A DNA stretch of 64,000 bases from Brachypodium distachyon (lineage: Eukaryota; Streptophyta; Magnoliopsida; Poales; Poaceae). Positions within the stretch are counted from its first letter, which is position 1. Each line of letters starts with the position of its first letter. This document shows positions 1 through 11,308 of this stretch, in pieces. The stretch is taken from contig NC_016132.3 in assembly GCF_000005505.3 (NCBI RefSeq), positions 21,566,501 to 21,630,500 on the forward strand. Reading direction: 5' to 3'. Both the position numbers and the translations under genes were made by a program. A model generated the notes under the pieces. That model saw nothing but the letters and a program-made list of their open reading frames with translations. It did not search any database and had not been told where the DNA came from.

Positions 1-1275
1 GTTTAATGTGTGTCTACTTTCCACACGTAACCATGCATTCGCAAAGATAATGAGCCAAGTAATTAAACTAAAAGCTTATTATCCAGAACATCGAATTAAA
101 ATAATTCGAATGGACAATGTCACTCAATTCTCCTCACGCGCCTTCAATGATTATTGCATGGCATTAGGAATCGAAGTTCAGCACTCAGTCCCATATGTCC
201 ACACACAAAATGGTTTGGCTGAATCTTTTATTAAGAGAATTGAGTTTATTGCAAGACCTTTATTACAGAATTGTAATTTACCAACAACTTGTTGGGGTCA
301 TGCGGTTATACATGCTGCTGATTTAATCAATTGCGACCAACTGCATATCATACTACTTCTCTCCTTCAATTAGTACATGGAAATCCACCAAGTATTTCCC
401 ATCTGCGAAAAATTCAGTTGCGCTACATACGTACCGATCTCACCACCACAACGTACATCAATGGGACCACATAGAAAATTGGGATCTATGTGGGGTAGAA
501 ATCACCGTCAATTATCAAGTACCTAGAACCTCTCACGGAGGATCTATTCACTGCCCGGTACACTGATTGTATTTTTAATGAGGATCATTTTCCGGCATTA
601 GGGGGAGAATTAAAGTACCAAAAACAAGAATGCCAGGAAATCAACTGGAATGTCCAAGGCATTTCCGCCTCAGATCCACGTACTCAAGAAACTGAACAAT
701 AGGTTCAGTAAAATATAAATTTGCAACATATTGCAAACAATTTACCAGACGCATTTGTTGATTACAAAGGTGTAACTAAATCCTATAATCCTGCAAAGAA
801 CGTACCCGAAAGAGTGGAGATACCTATAAAAACTACTCAACCTCCTGCACCTACCGTTCAAAGGAAGAGGGGGAGAGGTACGGCAACTAAAAAGGATCTA
901 GCTTCCACCAAGCAACAAAAGGAACAAACGAAGGAGCCGCGGCAAAGAAAACAGAAGAATAAACCTTATGAACCTCCTTCTACAACAACAAATGTGAGTC
1001 AACATTTGATTGACCGAGATCAATTGGGTAGTATACACCCAGTGGATAATCAACATCGACAACCCAGCTCAATAGTGCACTCAATTACTAATGCTGTGAC
1101 ATCGAAAAACCTGGACTTAACCGCAACGGGAAATCGCGAACAGTCACCGAAGGTAAACGAAATTTCCACAAATTACCTAGACACTGGAGAAATATACAAT
1201 AGAAAGACTACGTTTGTCGACACTTATTTCTCTATGCTAACAACCTTCAAAATGATCATGATCCAAATACCATAG
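1..1275 (+). pseudogene. copia integrase and integrase-RT linker, broken
   Basis: Positions 8-373 encode the C-terminal half of a retroviral-type integrase core. A DN-motif replaces the usual DNGGEF-like block (DNVTQFSS) and the catalytic Glu region reads NGLAES. The frame breaks near 373; 374-720 is recognisable only in mixed frames with stops. 721-1275 encodes the Lys/Pro/Gln-rich linker (KNVPERVEIP near its start) normally found between integrase and reverse transcriptase of plant copia polyproteins. No intact product is possible. Confidence 0.8.
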
Positions 1276-1322
1276 CCGAGTGTGAAAAACGCTCCGACTG
1301 GCCTAAATGGAAGGATGCAATT

Positions 1323-2085
1323 TGATGAGGGCACGGATCCTCAAGTGTTGATATAAAACATCAAGATATGCGTGGGGGAGGAGAGCGAGGCAGGCACACC
1401 AAAAGTGAAGATGAAGGATACAAGTTAGAAGAATGTCTTGTGTGCAAGGGGCAGCCAACGACAAGGATGATATGCCCAGGATGCACCACAAGTCATGTAC
1501 GAATATGAGGCGCACTAGGATAGCCTACGACGAGTCCGACACTTCTAAGGAGCGCCCGGATCTGCGAGTCCATGTTTGAGTCTGAGTCGAATTCTAATTT
1601 GAGTCGAATTCTAGTTCTAGTTTGAGTCTGAGTCGAATTCTAGTTTGAATCGAATTCTAGTTTGAGTTTGAGTCGGAGTTTGTATTGAGTTTGGGTTACT
1701 CCTCGTCTATATAAACAAGGGGTACGCCTAGGTTTAGGGAAGATCACGTTTTAGCTTATTCAGAACCTTTTGTTGAATTGCTCCAAGCATTCATCTGAAA
1801 GTATATAATTCCTCTTTGTTTCGATCAGGAATTTTACCTGCACCATATTCGTTTCGATAGGGTGTTTTATCTACTGAAAGTTCGAGCGTAATCTGTCGTT
1901 CCGCTGGGAATTGAAAGATTGCGAAACCGCTTGTGGTCGGCGGACTACTGCGCAAGTGTGTGGTGTTGCGAATTTCCATTGAGTTGCAAGTTCGTCGTAC
2001 GGTGACGGGTGAACAACCGAAAGATTTGTAGAATGATACAAGTTATCCACGTTGCTCTCTGAGAAGATCGGGCCACCCCATATCA
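1323..2085 (+). mobile_element. solo LTR nested in the copia RT gene
   Basis: A 763-bp insert begins TGATGAGG and ends CCATATCA (TG...CA with inverted TGAT/ATCA) and is flanked by an exact 5-bp target duplication CAATT (1318-1322 and 2086-2090). Removing the insert plus one duplication makes the copia polyprotein frame continuous across the N-terminus of the RT domain. A TATA box (TATATAAA, 1708-1715) suggests plus-strand orientation. No internal coding region is present, so it is a solo LTR left by LTR-LTR recombination. The parent family was not identified. Confidence 0.9.
1573..1690 (+). repeat. degenerate tandem repeat upstream of the solo-LTR TATA box
   Basis: About five imperfect copies of a roughly 20-bp unit built on GAGTCGAATTCTAGTTT lie just upstream of the LTR TATA box, in the U3 position. 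Such reiterated blocks are common in LTR promoters; a regulatory role is inference. Confidence 0.7.
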
Positions 2086-3657
2086 CAATTCAAGCAGAAA
2101 TAGCCTCGCTCAATAAAAGGAAGGTATTTACAGAAGTAATACCTACACCTCCAAATGTTTTCTTAGTGGGATTCAAATGGGTTTTTGTCCAGAAAAGGAA
2201 CGAAAACAATGAGGTGGTGAGATACAAAGCGAGACTAGTAGCACAAGGGTTCACGCAGAGACCCGGCATTAATTTCAATGAAACATATTCTCCGGTTATG
2301 AGTGGAATTACTTTCCGATATTTAATCTCATTGTCTGTTCAAAATCATCTATCTATGCTGTTGATGGGCGTCGTGACTGCATATCTTTATGGGTCATTAG
2401 ATTCGGATATTGACATGAAGGTTCCCGATGGAATCCAAATTCCGAATACTAACGCAAGACACAACATGTACTGTGTAAAGTTGAATAAATCTTTATACGG
2501 TTTAAAACAGTTGGGTAGAATGTGGTACAACCGACTAAGTGAGTTTCTCATTAAAAAAAGGGTTACTCTAACAATGATGACTGTCCATGTGTATTCATCA
2601 AGAAATCCAAAACAGGATTTTGCATTATCTCTGTATATGTTAATGATTTAAACATCATTGGCAACAAACAGGATATAGATGAAGCTCGTAATCATCTAAT
2701 GACAGAATTTGAGAAGAAAGATTTGGGTAAAACCAAGTTCTGATTAGGTTTACAACTTGAGCACCTTCCTTTGGGAATATTGGTTCACCAAGCTACATAT
2801 ATTCAGAAAATCTTGGAGAAATTTAACATGGACAAATCATATCCATACAAAACATCTATGGTAGTTCGATCTCTAGACGTAGAGAAAGATCCATTCAAAC
2901 CAAAAGGTGACGGAGAGGAAATTTTGGGACCTGAGTTTCCATATCTTAGTGCTATTGGGGCATTAATGTACCTAGCAAATTGCACCCGGCCGTATATTGT
3001 ATTTGCAGTAAATTTACTAGCTAGACACAGCGCAGCTCCAACAAAACGCCATTGGGTAGGAGTCAAGCAAGTTTTTCGCTACCTACAAGGCACTAAAGAT
3101 CTAGCTCTATATTTTCAAAAGGAAAACCAAAACTCTGAATTAATCGGATACACTAATGCTGGCTATTTATCTGATCTCCACAATGCCAGATCCCAGACCG
3201 GTTTCGTGTTCCTACACGGTGGGACAGCAATATCGTGGAAGTCTTCTAAGCAGACTCTAGTGGCTACATCCACGAATCATTCGGAAATAATAGCTTTATA
3301 CGAAGCATCTTGTGAAAGTGTATGGCCACGCAGAATGATTAACCAAATACAACAATCGTGTGGTATTGGTTCAATTGAATCACCTACAATTATCTATGAG
3401 GATAATTCTGCTTGTGTTGCTCAGATGCAAACAGGTTATATAAAAAGCAATATAACTAAACATATTGCACCTAAACTATTCTATCCTCATGAATTACAAC
3501 AAAATGGGGAGATAAATATCTTGCAAACCAAATCATGTGATTACCTTGCAGATTTGTTCACTAAGTCCTTACCCAACTCCACATTTCAAAAATGTGTATA
3601 TGGGATTGGTATGCGACGACTTAAAATTTTGCAAGCATCAGGGCGAGTATTCACCTG
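2086..3657 (+). pseudogene. copia reverse transcriptase and RNase H, broken
   Basis: 2091-2650 encodes RT (KWVFVQKRN, YKARLVAQGFTQ, YGLKQ motifs). The frame shifts just before the active-site box. Read in the correct frame that box is YVND instead of YVDD, and the first catalytic Asp (normally in DVVTAYL) is Gly. 2771-3657 encodes the end of RT and the copia RNase H domain (ALMYLANCTRP, RYLQGTKD, ISWKSSKQ, and the ADLFTKSLP block at the C-terminus). Both RT catalytic substitutions make the enzyme inactive independently of the frameshifts. Confidence 0.85.
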
Positions 3658-4840
3658 AGTTTAACCTGTTCATAACATCATATTGCACTCTTTTCCTATT
3701 ATGAGTTTTACTCACTAGTTTCTCATAAAAGGTTTTTAATGAGACAATATTAACATAAGATTATATGTCATATTTTCTATTTTCCCCACCGGGGTTTTTG
3801 TGGATAATATAAAAGGCATATTTATTGTTCACATAATTCGATATGAATTATCAAAAGACAATATTCAATATATGTTATACCATTTTCTCCTTATTTTCCC
3901 ATTGGGTTTTTTGAAGGGAGTTTTCATAACATATCAATACTAGCAGGTGTGCCCATGCGTTGCTACGGAAACCCGGTGGCTGGAATCAACTGCAAGGGGG
4001 TGAGCAGGTGGTTGGCGAAGGCTGGGAAGGTCGGGACGCTTAGGGCGCTGGGGGATGCGGTCATGCGGCTGCACCGGGTTGCGAGGTCTAGTGAGGAGTT
4101 GACGCGGCGGGCAGAATGGAGCAAGCAGCTCATGGCGCCGTCAAGGTCGGCCGTCTCCCACGAGTCCGGCGGCTGGCGGGGGTGGAGGTGGTGGGAGAAC
4201 AGGTGAAGCGGGCAGCGACGTGACGGCTTTGCTCGGAGTGCTGTGGCGTCGGTTGGCATTGGTTGTAAGACGGAGGAGGAGAAATCGGGCTGGGGGTGGA
4301 GGGGGAGGCTCGGGCATGGGCTCACGCGGGCGCGGTGGCGTCGGTCGTAAGGTGGAGGAGGAGGAATCGTGAATAAGACGGGAAGGAGAAAAAATAACGG
4401 GAAGTGACATATTTGTTGTAATTTTAACAAAGTTGACCTACCGTGTCCGTGCCAATCACCACCAACTCCAATTTAATAGATATTAATAGATTATTATTTC
4501 TTCAATATTTTTCCCACAGGATTTTTTGAGGAAATTACAAGATTAGAAGATTCCATGACGATTCAAGATTATACATATCAACGGAGCAAATTGATCAAGG
4601 AAGAGTGTTGAGAATAATTATTTATGATCAATTAGGATTAATTATTAGTTAATTAGGCAGTTAGTGTTGTAACTGTTCGTGTCCCAATTAATGTGAAGCA
4701 TAAATGCCCAAAATTTGGGACACCAATGCATGTATTGGTGTTCCTTCTCCTTGTATAAATATGATCATCATTCAATGGAACAAGACACAGATTTCATTTC
4801 TCAATATTATCGTTGGACAACTTGATATTTTCCACAACCT
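3655..4840 (+). repeat. 3' LTR of the copia element (limits approximate)
   Basis: AT-rich sequence directly after the RNase H stop, with TATA box TATAAAT at 4754-4760 and a short downstream leader, typical of a copia LTR. The LTR is split by the Helitron at 3940-4490; joining the flanks restores continuous AT-rich LTR sequence. Exact LTR ends cannot be set without the 5' copy. Confidence 0.6.
3940..4490 (-). mobile_element. short non-autonomous Helitron
   Basis: On the minus strand the segment starts TCTATTAATA and ends CTAG, and it sits exactly between A (3939) and T (4491), the Helitron target. Next to the CTAG end is a degenerate version of the grass Helitron 3' hairpin (GCCCATGCGTTGCTACGG on the plus strand). 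The interior is GC-rich (about 3960-4410) with Pro-rich open frames and contrasts with the AT-rich LTR around it, so it may be a captured gene piece. An alternative 5' end lies 10 bp inside, at 4480. No Rep/helicase is encoded. Confidence 0.65.
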
Positions 4841-4860
4841 CATTTGTTCAAATACCTCTC

Positions 4861-5660
4861 AAATGGACAAATGAAGAGGACAAATGGGTCTCGCCCTTGG
4901 AGATGCCCTGCGCTTAGCTGCACAGCGTTCCAGGAGATGGTCACACTGTCACAGACCCAGGTACCGGCAGCCGGCCGAAGCTGGTGCCAATGTTCGTGTA
5001 CGTACATGGGGTATTGCACGGTACTACAGTTGATGGCCGCACTAAAGACCCGAGAGTACATACAAAGCGGAGTAAATTCTGATATCGTGATGGAGAAAGA
5101 GAGCAGTAGGAACCCTGCTGTGAATTGCTCGGTAAAGCGTCTATGGTTTCCAGTCCCAAAGAAATTACGCTGACACCATTAATCAAGGCACGCAAAAAAC
5201 TTTAGATCGAGGTACTCCTCACGCCCGTAGGCAAGTCTGCTTGGCATGGCTCCCTAGACAAATCATCCATCTGGCCGGGATGGGCATTGGGCTCAGTATA
5301 AGTTTACAGGTCGGGCACGGAAACAGAAATCACTACCCAGCACCTGATACACACCACGTAGGTACCAGGACGACACAACATGTGAAGCATAAATGACAAA
5401 CTACGGTACTACCCTAATAAGGCTATCCATCCAGGAAGGTCGCCAAGCATTTTCAGCAAGATAATCATGATCTACCATGACGGAAAAAATCGAGTCTTAA
5501 AAACATAATGCCACGCACAACCCAAGAGTTTACAATACATTGCGCTCCAATCACCTGACTAGTGTTGTACTTGAAACATCAGGGATCAAACATAATTAAA
5601 CATCTAGAGGGATCATCGATCAGTTTCTTTCAGATTATTCTTAACCACGAGATCGCAACT
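4861..5660. other. intergenic, downstream of BUD31
   Basis: No gene or transposon recognised. The BUD31 3' UTR and poly(A) site should lie in the right part, but no clear signal stands out. Confidence 0.4.
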
Positions 5661-6771
5661 TCAATCACCACTGGCACACCCCTTGCATCCGCAGTGGACG
5701 CACTCTATCACCTTTTCTTCCCTGAGGTGCTTGGGGACCCTGCACACACAAGTGGTTGCAAAGTTGTGGTCTCGTGTTTGTATGCATCGGAGGCAGCAAA
5801 GACGCTCGTAACCTGGCTGCAAGAGACTCAAGAAAAAGATGGTTAGCAGTGAGCAAACGGAATGTTGAACTAATACAATTGAAGACCCATTAACAAGGTA
5901 ATCCTGGCTTCTCAACTTGGTAAATTTCTTGTGCTTAAAAGCTAGAGAGAACTTAACAAAACTAGAATTAGCAAACAATATTCATCATGAAATACTAATA
6001 TTCAAGCAATTTACAATTGCACACGTTAGGAGCAGATGCATTTCTCCACTTAAGTTTTGAGTGCATTTATAAGTTAACAACTAATGCACACATTATTTCT
6101 ATAACCTTTCTACCAACATTGATTTGATAAGGCCAGTGTGTGAACTGTAAAATGGGTGCAAGTCGATATGGTCAGTGTGTAGAAAAAGTGCATCTGGAAA
6201 GAATTACTCGCTATGTTTCCTGGTGATGAGGATCACTACAGTTCAGATGCTGGAAAATAATCAACGAAAACTGGAAAATAATTGCCCAAGAGAAAATAAA
6301 GTGGAGAAAGCATCCACCATAGTTGGCACGTGATACTCATCAAAACATCAAAGTAAAGCATGCCTAGAAATGATCAAGCCTACCAACCTTTTTCCATTTA
6401 GCAATCAGGTTTTTGTCTGCATAACCTTGGTCCAAGCAAAACTCATATAACTCCTTTGATATTTCCTTCCTTCGATAGTAAAGATCATATATGTAGCGAC
6501 TCTTTTGATGAGAAATACGGAAGATTGGCCAGAGAGCTTCACACTTCCTCTTCCCATCATGTGTATCATTCTCCGCTGCACCAGGAAATTACATTATTAC
6601 TATCCTGAAGTCGGAAACAGCAATATACATCAGGAAAAAGATTCCACAAGTATTACAGATTACACGCATATGCATACCTTCTCTCATTTTGGCTTCCAAA
6701 TCACGGAGAGTTGGTTCAATAAGTTCCCATCCTTCAGGATATTTCACACGGCTTGTCTTTATCTTAGGCAT
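5661..6771 (-). CDS. BUD31: BUD31/G10 homolog, pre-mRNA splicing factor
   Basis: Three coding exons on the minus strand: 6678-6771, 6388-6575 and 5661-5816, all with GT-AG junctions, giving 145 aa, the usual length of the family. The N-terminus [20 protein letters not shown], the central [19 protein letters not shown] block and the Cys-rich C-terminus ([10 protein letters not shown], then VCRVPK and [10 protein letters not shown]) match the G10/BUD31 family. BUD31 is a nuclear component of the activated spliceosome (NTC/NTR-associated) that binds zinc through its C-terminal Cys clusters. All expected Cys are present and no frame is broken, so it looks functional. The start is the only in-frame ATG before the conserved PK motif. 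An acceptor 36 bp upstream (exon from 6807) suggests a spliced 5' UTR. Confidence 0.95.
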
Positions 6772-7800
6772 GTTGTCTCAACGAAATATGCTTAATACAA
6801 GAGGAACCTGTGAGAAACATATAGGTAAATTAGGTCAGATCCAAAATGCGTGTTTGGTAAATTAGGTTGCACTTTCTATCCAAGTTGTCAACTTGTGTAC
6901 AGAAAAGCCAACAGAGCAACTCTGTGGTAGAAAAATTCTCAAAAAAGATTATTCAACATATATGTCTGAATATCCAAACTCTGCAAGCCATATCCATATA
7001 GAGCCATGCTTATTAGGTCATCTTCTAGGTGCTAGGAAGCAAAAATAAGGAGCCTATCCATCTAATAGGATAATTTCTCGAGAAATTAACAGCTACTTTC
7101 TACTGACAATGTGCATAGTGCTTCGCCACATCCTACATCTAGGGTGTTGATTTTTATTTTATTTTTGATAAAAGGGATTTTCTCCCCGGTTTCATTAACA
7201 AAACATAGTCTACAAAATCTAAAACAAACCAGCAGTAGCAACCTGCTAACCATAACTAGGGAAACCAAGAGCAGCTGGGTGGAACAGAGTTGAGGGCCAT
7301 GGGCATGGATTGGAGTATCCAACCAAGGAATCAGCAACAAAGTAAAAATTTCGAAAATAAACTAGTAAGAGCAAGTGAACAATTCCAATCCGTGCCCCCA
7401 TATGCTTCCTTGTCCCGAAATTGGGCTCCACCCCGTTCCCTACTCGAACCCTAGCGATCTCCATACGCCAAGTACCAAAGGGAGAGGGTTCCTTCCCGCG
7501 ATCTCACCTTCTCTGACCGCCAGCTGCTGCCGCCGCCTTCGTGCCCCGCGCCGTGCTCGCTCTGGAGGTCGAGGATCTGGCTCCCCACGCCGCGTCCGAG
7601 CTGGATCTCCGCTGGACGAGGGGGTACCAGGAGGTCGAGGGGAGGCAGGAACGGGACGAGGACGACGCGGCCGGCGTTGGGAGAGGATGGGAGCTCGAGC
7701 TCTGGCCGTTGAGGGAGCCGAAGCGGAGGTGGCGTTGGCTCAGAGAAGGCGCGGCCGTTTGGTGGTGCTGGGTGGGGTTTCTCCCGACGGCGTCCACGAT
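6772..7800 (-). other. probable BUD31 5' leader: short UTR, intron, GC-rich first exon
   Basis: A TTTCTCACAG acceptor at 6808-6817 precedes 36 bp of UTR. A matching donor (AAG|GTGAGATC) lies at 7506-7507, bordering a strongly GC-rich block (7508 to about 7797) that has no ATG on the minus strand for roughly 300 bp, as expected of a leader exon. The intron (6808-7507) contains an AT-rich stretch near 7140-7290. Transcript support is needed to confirm that the block belongs to BUD31. Confidence 0.55.
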
Positions 7801-9256
7801 GGGTCAAATGTCCGAGGCGCAATGCCAAATATGCCTCATGAACAATATTCGGGTCGGTGTTAGATTTGCTTAAGTCTCCACTGTAAAACGATAATGCCAA
7901 ATTGACTGACAAGTGGGTCTCACTAAAGGATAAATATACATAAAAATCACTTATGTTTCCTTTTTTTTCTTGATGTTAAATTTGTATATATGCTTCAATA
8001 TACTCTCTCATTTTCAAAAAGATTGTCGTATTTGATTTGGTTAAGACAATGTTTTGATCGTTTATAAGTTTACTAATATGCAATTCATATGATATGAAAC
8101 CACAATGGTTAGTAAGAATTTTTGAAGACTGCATTGATATAAATTTCATGTATGAAAAAAAATATGAGACTCTTAGCCACAAGTCATCCCCGTATTTTGC
8201 CACATACGTGGGTTCGGTCCTCCAAGGCCTGTTAGAGCTCTCTTCAACCTGCTCATGGCTAGATCGATCAGTTTTGGGTCAAATAGGAAGAACGTAAATC
8301 TTCCACCTCTGGAAAATGCGTACACCTAATGGCTTAAGCCGTTTTTCCCATTTCCTCGCCGATATATATTATTGTCTCAAATTTGTTCAAATATTGATGT
8401 ATCTATGTTTAAAAAGCGTCTAGATACATGTAATATTTTGACAATTAATATAGATCAGAGAAAGTACTATTTTAGGAATAGTCATCCTCGTCGTGGTTTC
8501 GCATTGGAGACACGCGTGAAACCTATCCAAGGAGGAAGGCGCTCCGGTTCACTCCTTTTCTAATTTGGCAACGCCTTAGTTGTGTGTACCAGTGCCAAAC
8601 GCCCCCCAATGGTGTGTACTAAGAATAGAGAGAGGGAAGCAGATCGGCTGACGGACGGGGCACGTCAGGTAACGTGTCTTCCTCCAAACAAACTTCATCA
8701 ACTCCATGGCTGTCAAAAAAAAAATCATCAACTCCATGTGTATCTCAGGGATCAAAACTGAGAAAGAGAAAACTTTAAAATTGACAAGAAAAGTAGCACA
8801 AACATCTCTTTGAACCTTCCGCCGTGGTGTGCATGTGCTATAAAGCTCGATGTCGCCATTTTCACGCAGCTTGCCGAAGTGCTCGCGCTCCCGGCGGCTC
8901 GCCAGCTCCATATGCGGCGTCCCAACGAGCACCACCTCGCCTAAAATCAGATCGTACCCTCGAGCTGAGTTCGTTCTCTCCAAACCTTTCGTTCCAAGTG
9001 TATCCGCCTCTGAGCTACCCAACTACAGTGGTTGGATGAGCTACCCAAGTGTATCCGCCCCTGAGCTTCCCAACTACAAGAGTTCGTTCCCACCGGTACG
9101 GGCAGAAACCAAAACAAGCGAGCCGTCCATCAACGGCGGCAACGGAATCTGGTATAGACGTGCCACAGCGGAAGGACGATGGAGCAAAGTCCGTTCTTTC
9201 TTTCTTTCTTTTTTCTGTCATTTTTAACTTCTGTTATAAGATTCAGATATCAAAGA
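7801..9256. other. intergenic with MITE debris and a short duplication
   Basis: 8365-8466 looks like an eroded Stowaway-type MITE (internal motif similar to the copy at 43400-43511). 8998-9028 and 9050-9081 are near-identical direct copies of a sequence containing GTGTATCCGCC and CCCAACTAC. No coding gene is recognised; a minus-strand open frame across 8576-9022 matches nothing I know. Confidence 0.45.
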
Positions 9257-9935
9257 CACAGATGCCCGCAGCAACGCGTAGGGAATCTAGTGAATAGTGT
9301 TCCTAAATATCTTGAGGGACGCCCAAAAAAATTAGACAAGGCTACTAATCTTTCCGCAGGAAAATCACTCAATGATGACACTATTGACAGGCCTATTGCA
9401 GAAGAAGATGATGTCTCTATCTCTGATGCTGAAACTCAAGATGAGAATAATAGTCTCTGATGCTGAAACTCAATATGAGAATAATGGGGATAATTACCAT
9501 CACTTATACTCCCTCCGTCCTGAAACAAGTGACATGGATTTGTATAACACTATATATAAATTCACATCAGTTATTTCAGGACGGAGGAAGTAGAAGAAGT
9601 TCAGTATGTTTCTCAAGAATTTATTGTCAGTTTTGATTTGGAAATACTACCTTTGTCGTCGCACAGTTGTTTTGCAGCGTACGATCTAGACGAGAGCATT
9701 GCAATCCAAACAGAGAACGGCTTTGTTCCATCGGATCAACCATAAAAGAAATCAAATAGATGATGACGACAGCCAACATCAGCAGATGGATGCTCAAACT
9801 TCAATTCCTGAAGATTATCATTCAACTTCTCAAGACTCCATAGGCAACTCAGCATACGAAGGTACTAGACATATACAATGTCGCAAGCAGAATGACACAA
9901 ACTATGGGCCTCTAGATGGTGTAGACAACGTCTAG
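9257..9935 (+). pseudogene. acidic, Ser/Asp/Gln-rich coding remnant, unidentified
   Basis: Short plus-strand frames with protein-like composition: about 9290-9460 (SVPKYLEGRPKKLDKATNLS, then an acidic stretch with EEDDVSISDAETQDENN) and 9699-9935 (hydrophilic, Gln/Asp/Ser-rich, ending at a stop). The phrase SDAETQ.ENN is duplicated in DNA at about 9424-9486. A Stowaway MITE (9509-9590) separates the two parts. It could be a piece of a gene or of a transposon ORF; I do not recognise the family. Confidence 0.35.
9509..9590. mobile_element. Stowaway MITE
   Basis: 82-bp element with inverted ends CTCCCTCCGTCCTGAAA and TTTCAGGACGGAGGAAG flanked by TA on both sides, the Tc1/mariner-type target duplication of Stowaway elements. 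Confidence 0.9.
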
Positions 9936-9984
9936 AAGACCACACATGATAGGTACTAGGGTAAACTAAAGCAGGCAGAAGTAC

Positions 9985-11308
9985 TTAGTCGAACAAACTG
10001 AAACCCATGTCCTGCAAGGAGAAATCGAAAACATCAGTAAGGTAGCAGTAGTAACCTCACACAAGACAAGTAATTATGTCAAATAATTTGCATCTGATAG
10101 CAATGCTAGGCTCTAGTAGTAACTAGGTAGTCAGCGAATGATGTGTGGTTGAAAACACGATGCGCCAAACTTGAAAGTCAATACTTGAGGTGACAGAAAA
10201 ACAATGAATCACAGTTGGGCAGGTTGCTAGATAAAATGACAGTCCTGCTAGAAGAACTTATGGGCAGAATTAAAATAAATGAGCAGAACCATTGCTAGGT
10301 GGAAAATACTTACGTCATCGGATTCTTCCTTCTCTTCAACCTTCTCCTCCTTCTTTGCCTCTGCAGCAGGCGCCGCACCACCAGCAGCTGCAGCAGCTGG
10401 AGCTCCGACAGAGATGGCACCGCCACCTGAAGGCACAGAGGCAAACTTCTCCCTTCCAGCTGCAATCACCTCCGTTATGTCCTTATCTTTGAGTTCAGCA
10501 AGAAGGAACTCAAGTTTGTCTTCATCAGCTTCAGCCCCAACTGTAAAGAAAACCAAAACAGTTTGAAGAAAACGATAGTCAGAAGATTGGAGGGAATAGA
10601 GTGAAATCCCCGTTTGGAGTTCTGAGGGTGTAACCTAGGCAACAAAAAAGGGGCCTGATACTTCAACTAAAGGAGCAACCTGTGGTAATCATTCTTTCTA
10701 TTCTATCTCCAAACTTCTGTTTGGAGTTATTCTATGTCCTCGCTTTAGGCCTTATGCTTCCTATTAAAGAGGTTATGCCAGTCCTGAGTCCATCAGTGTT
10801 GAAGGAATGTACAAAAGACAGGCAGAGACAGAACTAGTGGAAATACTCAGAATTAGCAAAAGTTAAAAAATGAAAAATAAATAGGCCTGACTGTAAAAAG
10901 AGTAGACTAATTATGTTATGTTCAGCAACACAATGGAGCACATAAAATACTTTTATCTTTACTCCTATAATAAAGATCTCAATGTTGGACTCATCTATTG
11001 TTATAAAATTAAAACAAGAGGATAAAAGGTACCACATTTGTACACATAACCTAAACATATATGCTCCAATGATCTTGATTATAATGATTGAGATAAAAAA
11101 ATGTAAAATATTCTCGTAAAGAAATAGTCACATACATATGACACAGGTACAACTATTCTCAGACACATGCACTGCAGTCAATCACGTTCCTTTTTCAGGA
11201 AGAAAAAAAAACAGAAATACCTGACTCCAGGATGTTCTTGATGTCATCGGCAGTTGGGCACGAGTTCCCACCAAGATACGCCAGCAGGTAGGCAGCGATC
11301 AGCTTCAT
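9985..11308 (-). CDS. RPP2: 60S acidic ribosomal protein P2
   Basis: Three coding exons: 11221-11308, 10314-10540 and 9985-10011, giving 113 aa (P2 proteins are about 112-115 aa). The N-terminal dimerisation domain starts [20 protein letters not shown]; then come [14 protein letters not shown], an Ala/Gly/Pro-rich hinge, an acidic [15 protein letters not shown] run, and the universal GFSLFD tail. The last exon is only 27 bp with its stop and encodes just DMGFSLFD. P1/P2 dimers bind uL10 (P0) on the 60S stalk; their C-terminal tail recruits translational GTPases. All junctions are GT-AG. An acceptor at 11331-11332 just upstream of the ATG indicates an intron in the 5' UTR. Confidence 0.97.

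Larger units (their letters stand above)
1..4860 (+). mobile_element. Ty1/copia LTR retrotransposon, 5' part outside the window
   Basis: Decayed copia element read left to right: integrase core, linker, reverse transcriptase, RNase H, then a 3' LTR. The order integrase before RT defines copia rather than gypsy. The 5' LTR, gag and protease lie to the left of the window. It has several frameshifts and stops and is interrupted twice, by a solo LTR (1323-2085) and a Helitron (3940-4490). The right limit is approximate because the 5' LTR is not available for comparison. Confidence 0.85.

Noticed and set aside
4844..5195. 109-codon plus-strand frame near the copia 3' LTR
   Set aside because: Low-information composition and no family resemblance; falls in the downstream flank of BUD31.
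7504..7797. 97-codon Ser-rich minus-strand frame resembling an organelle-targeted exon
   Set aside because: It has no ATG, and after the donor at 7506-7507 the frame would meet a stop within the next exon; better explained as 5' UTR.
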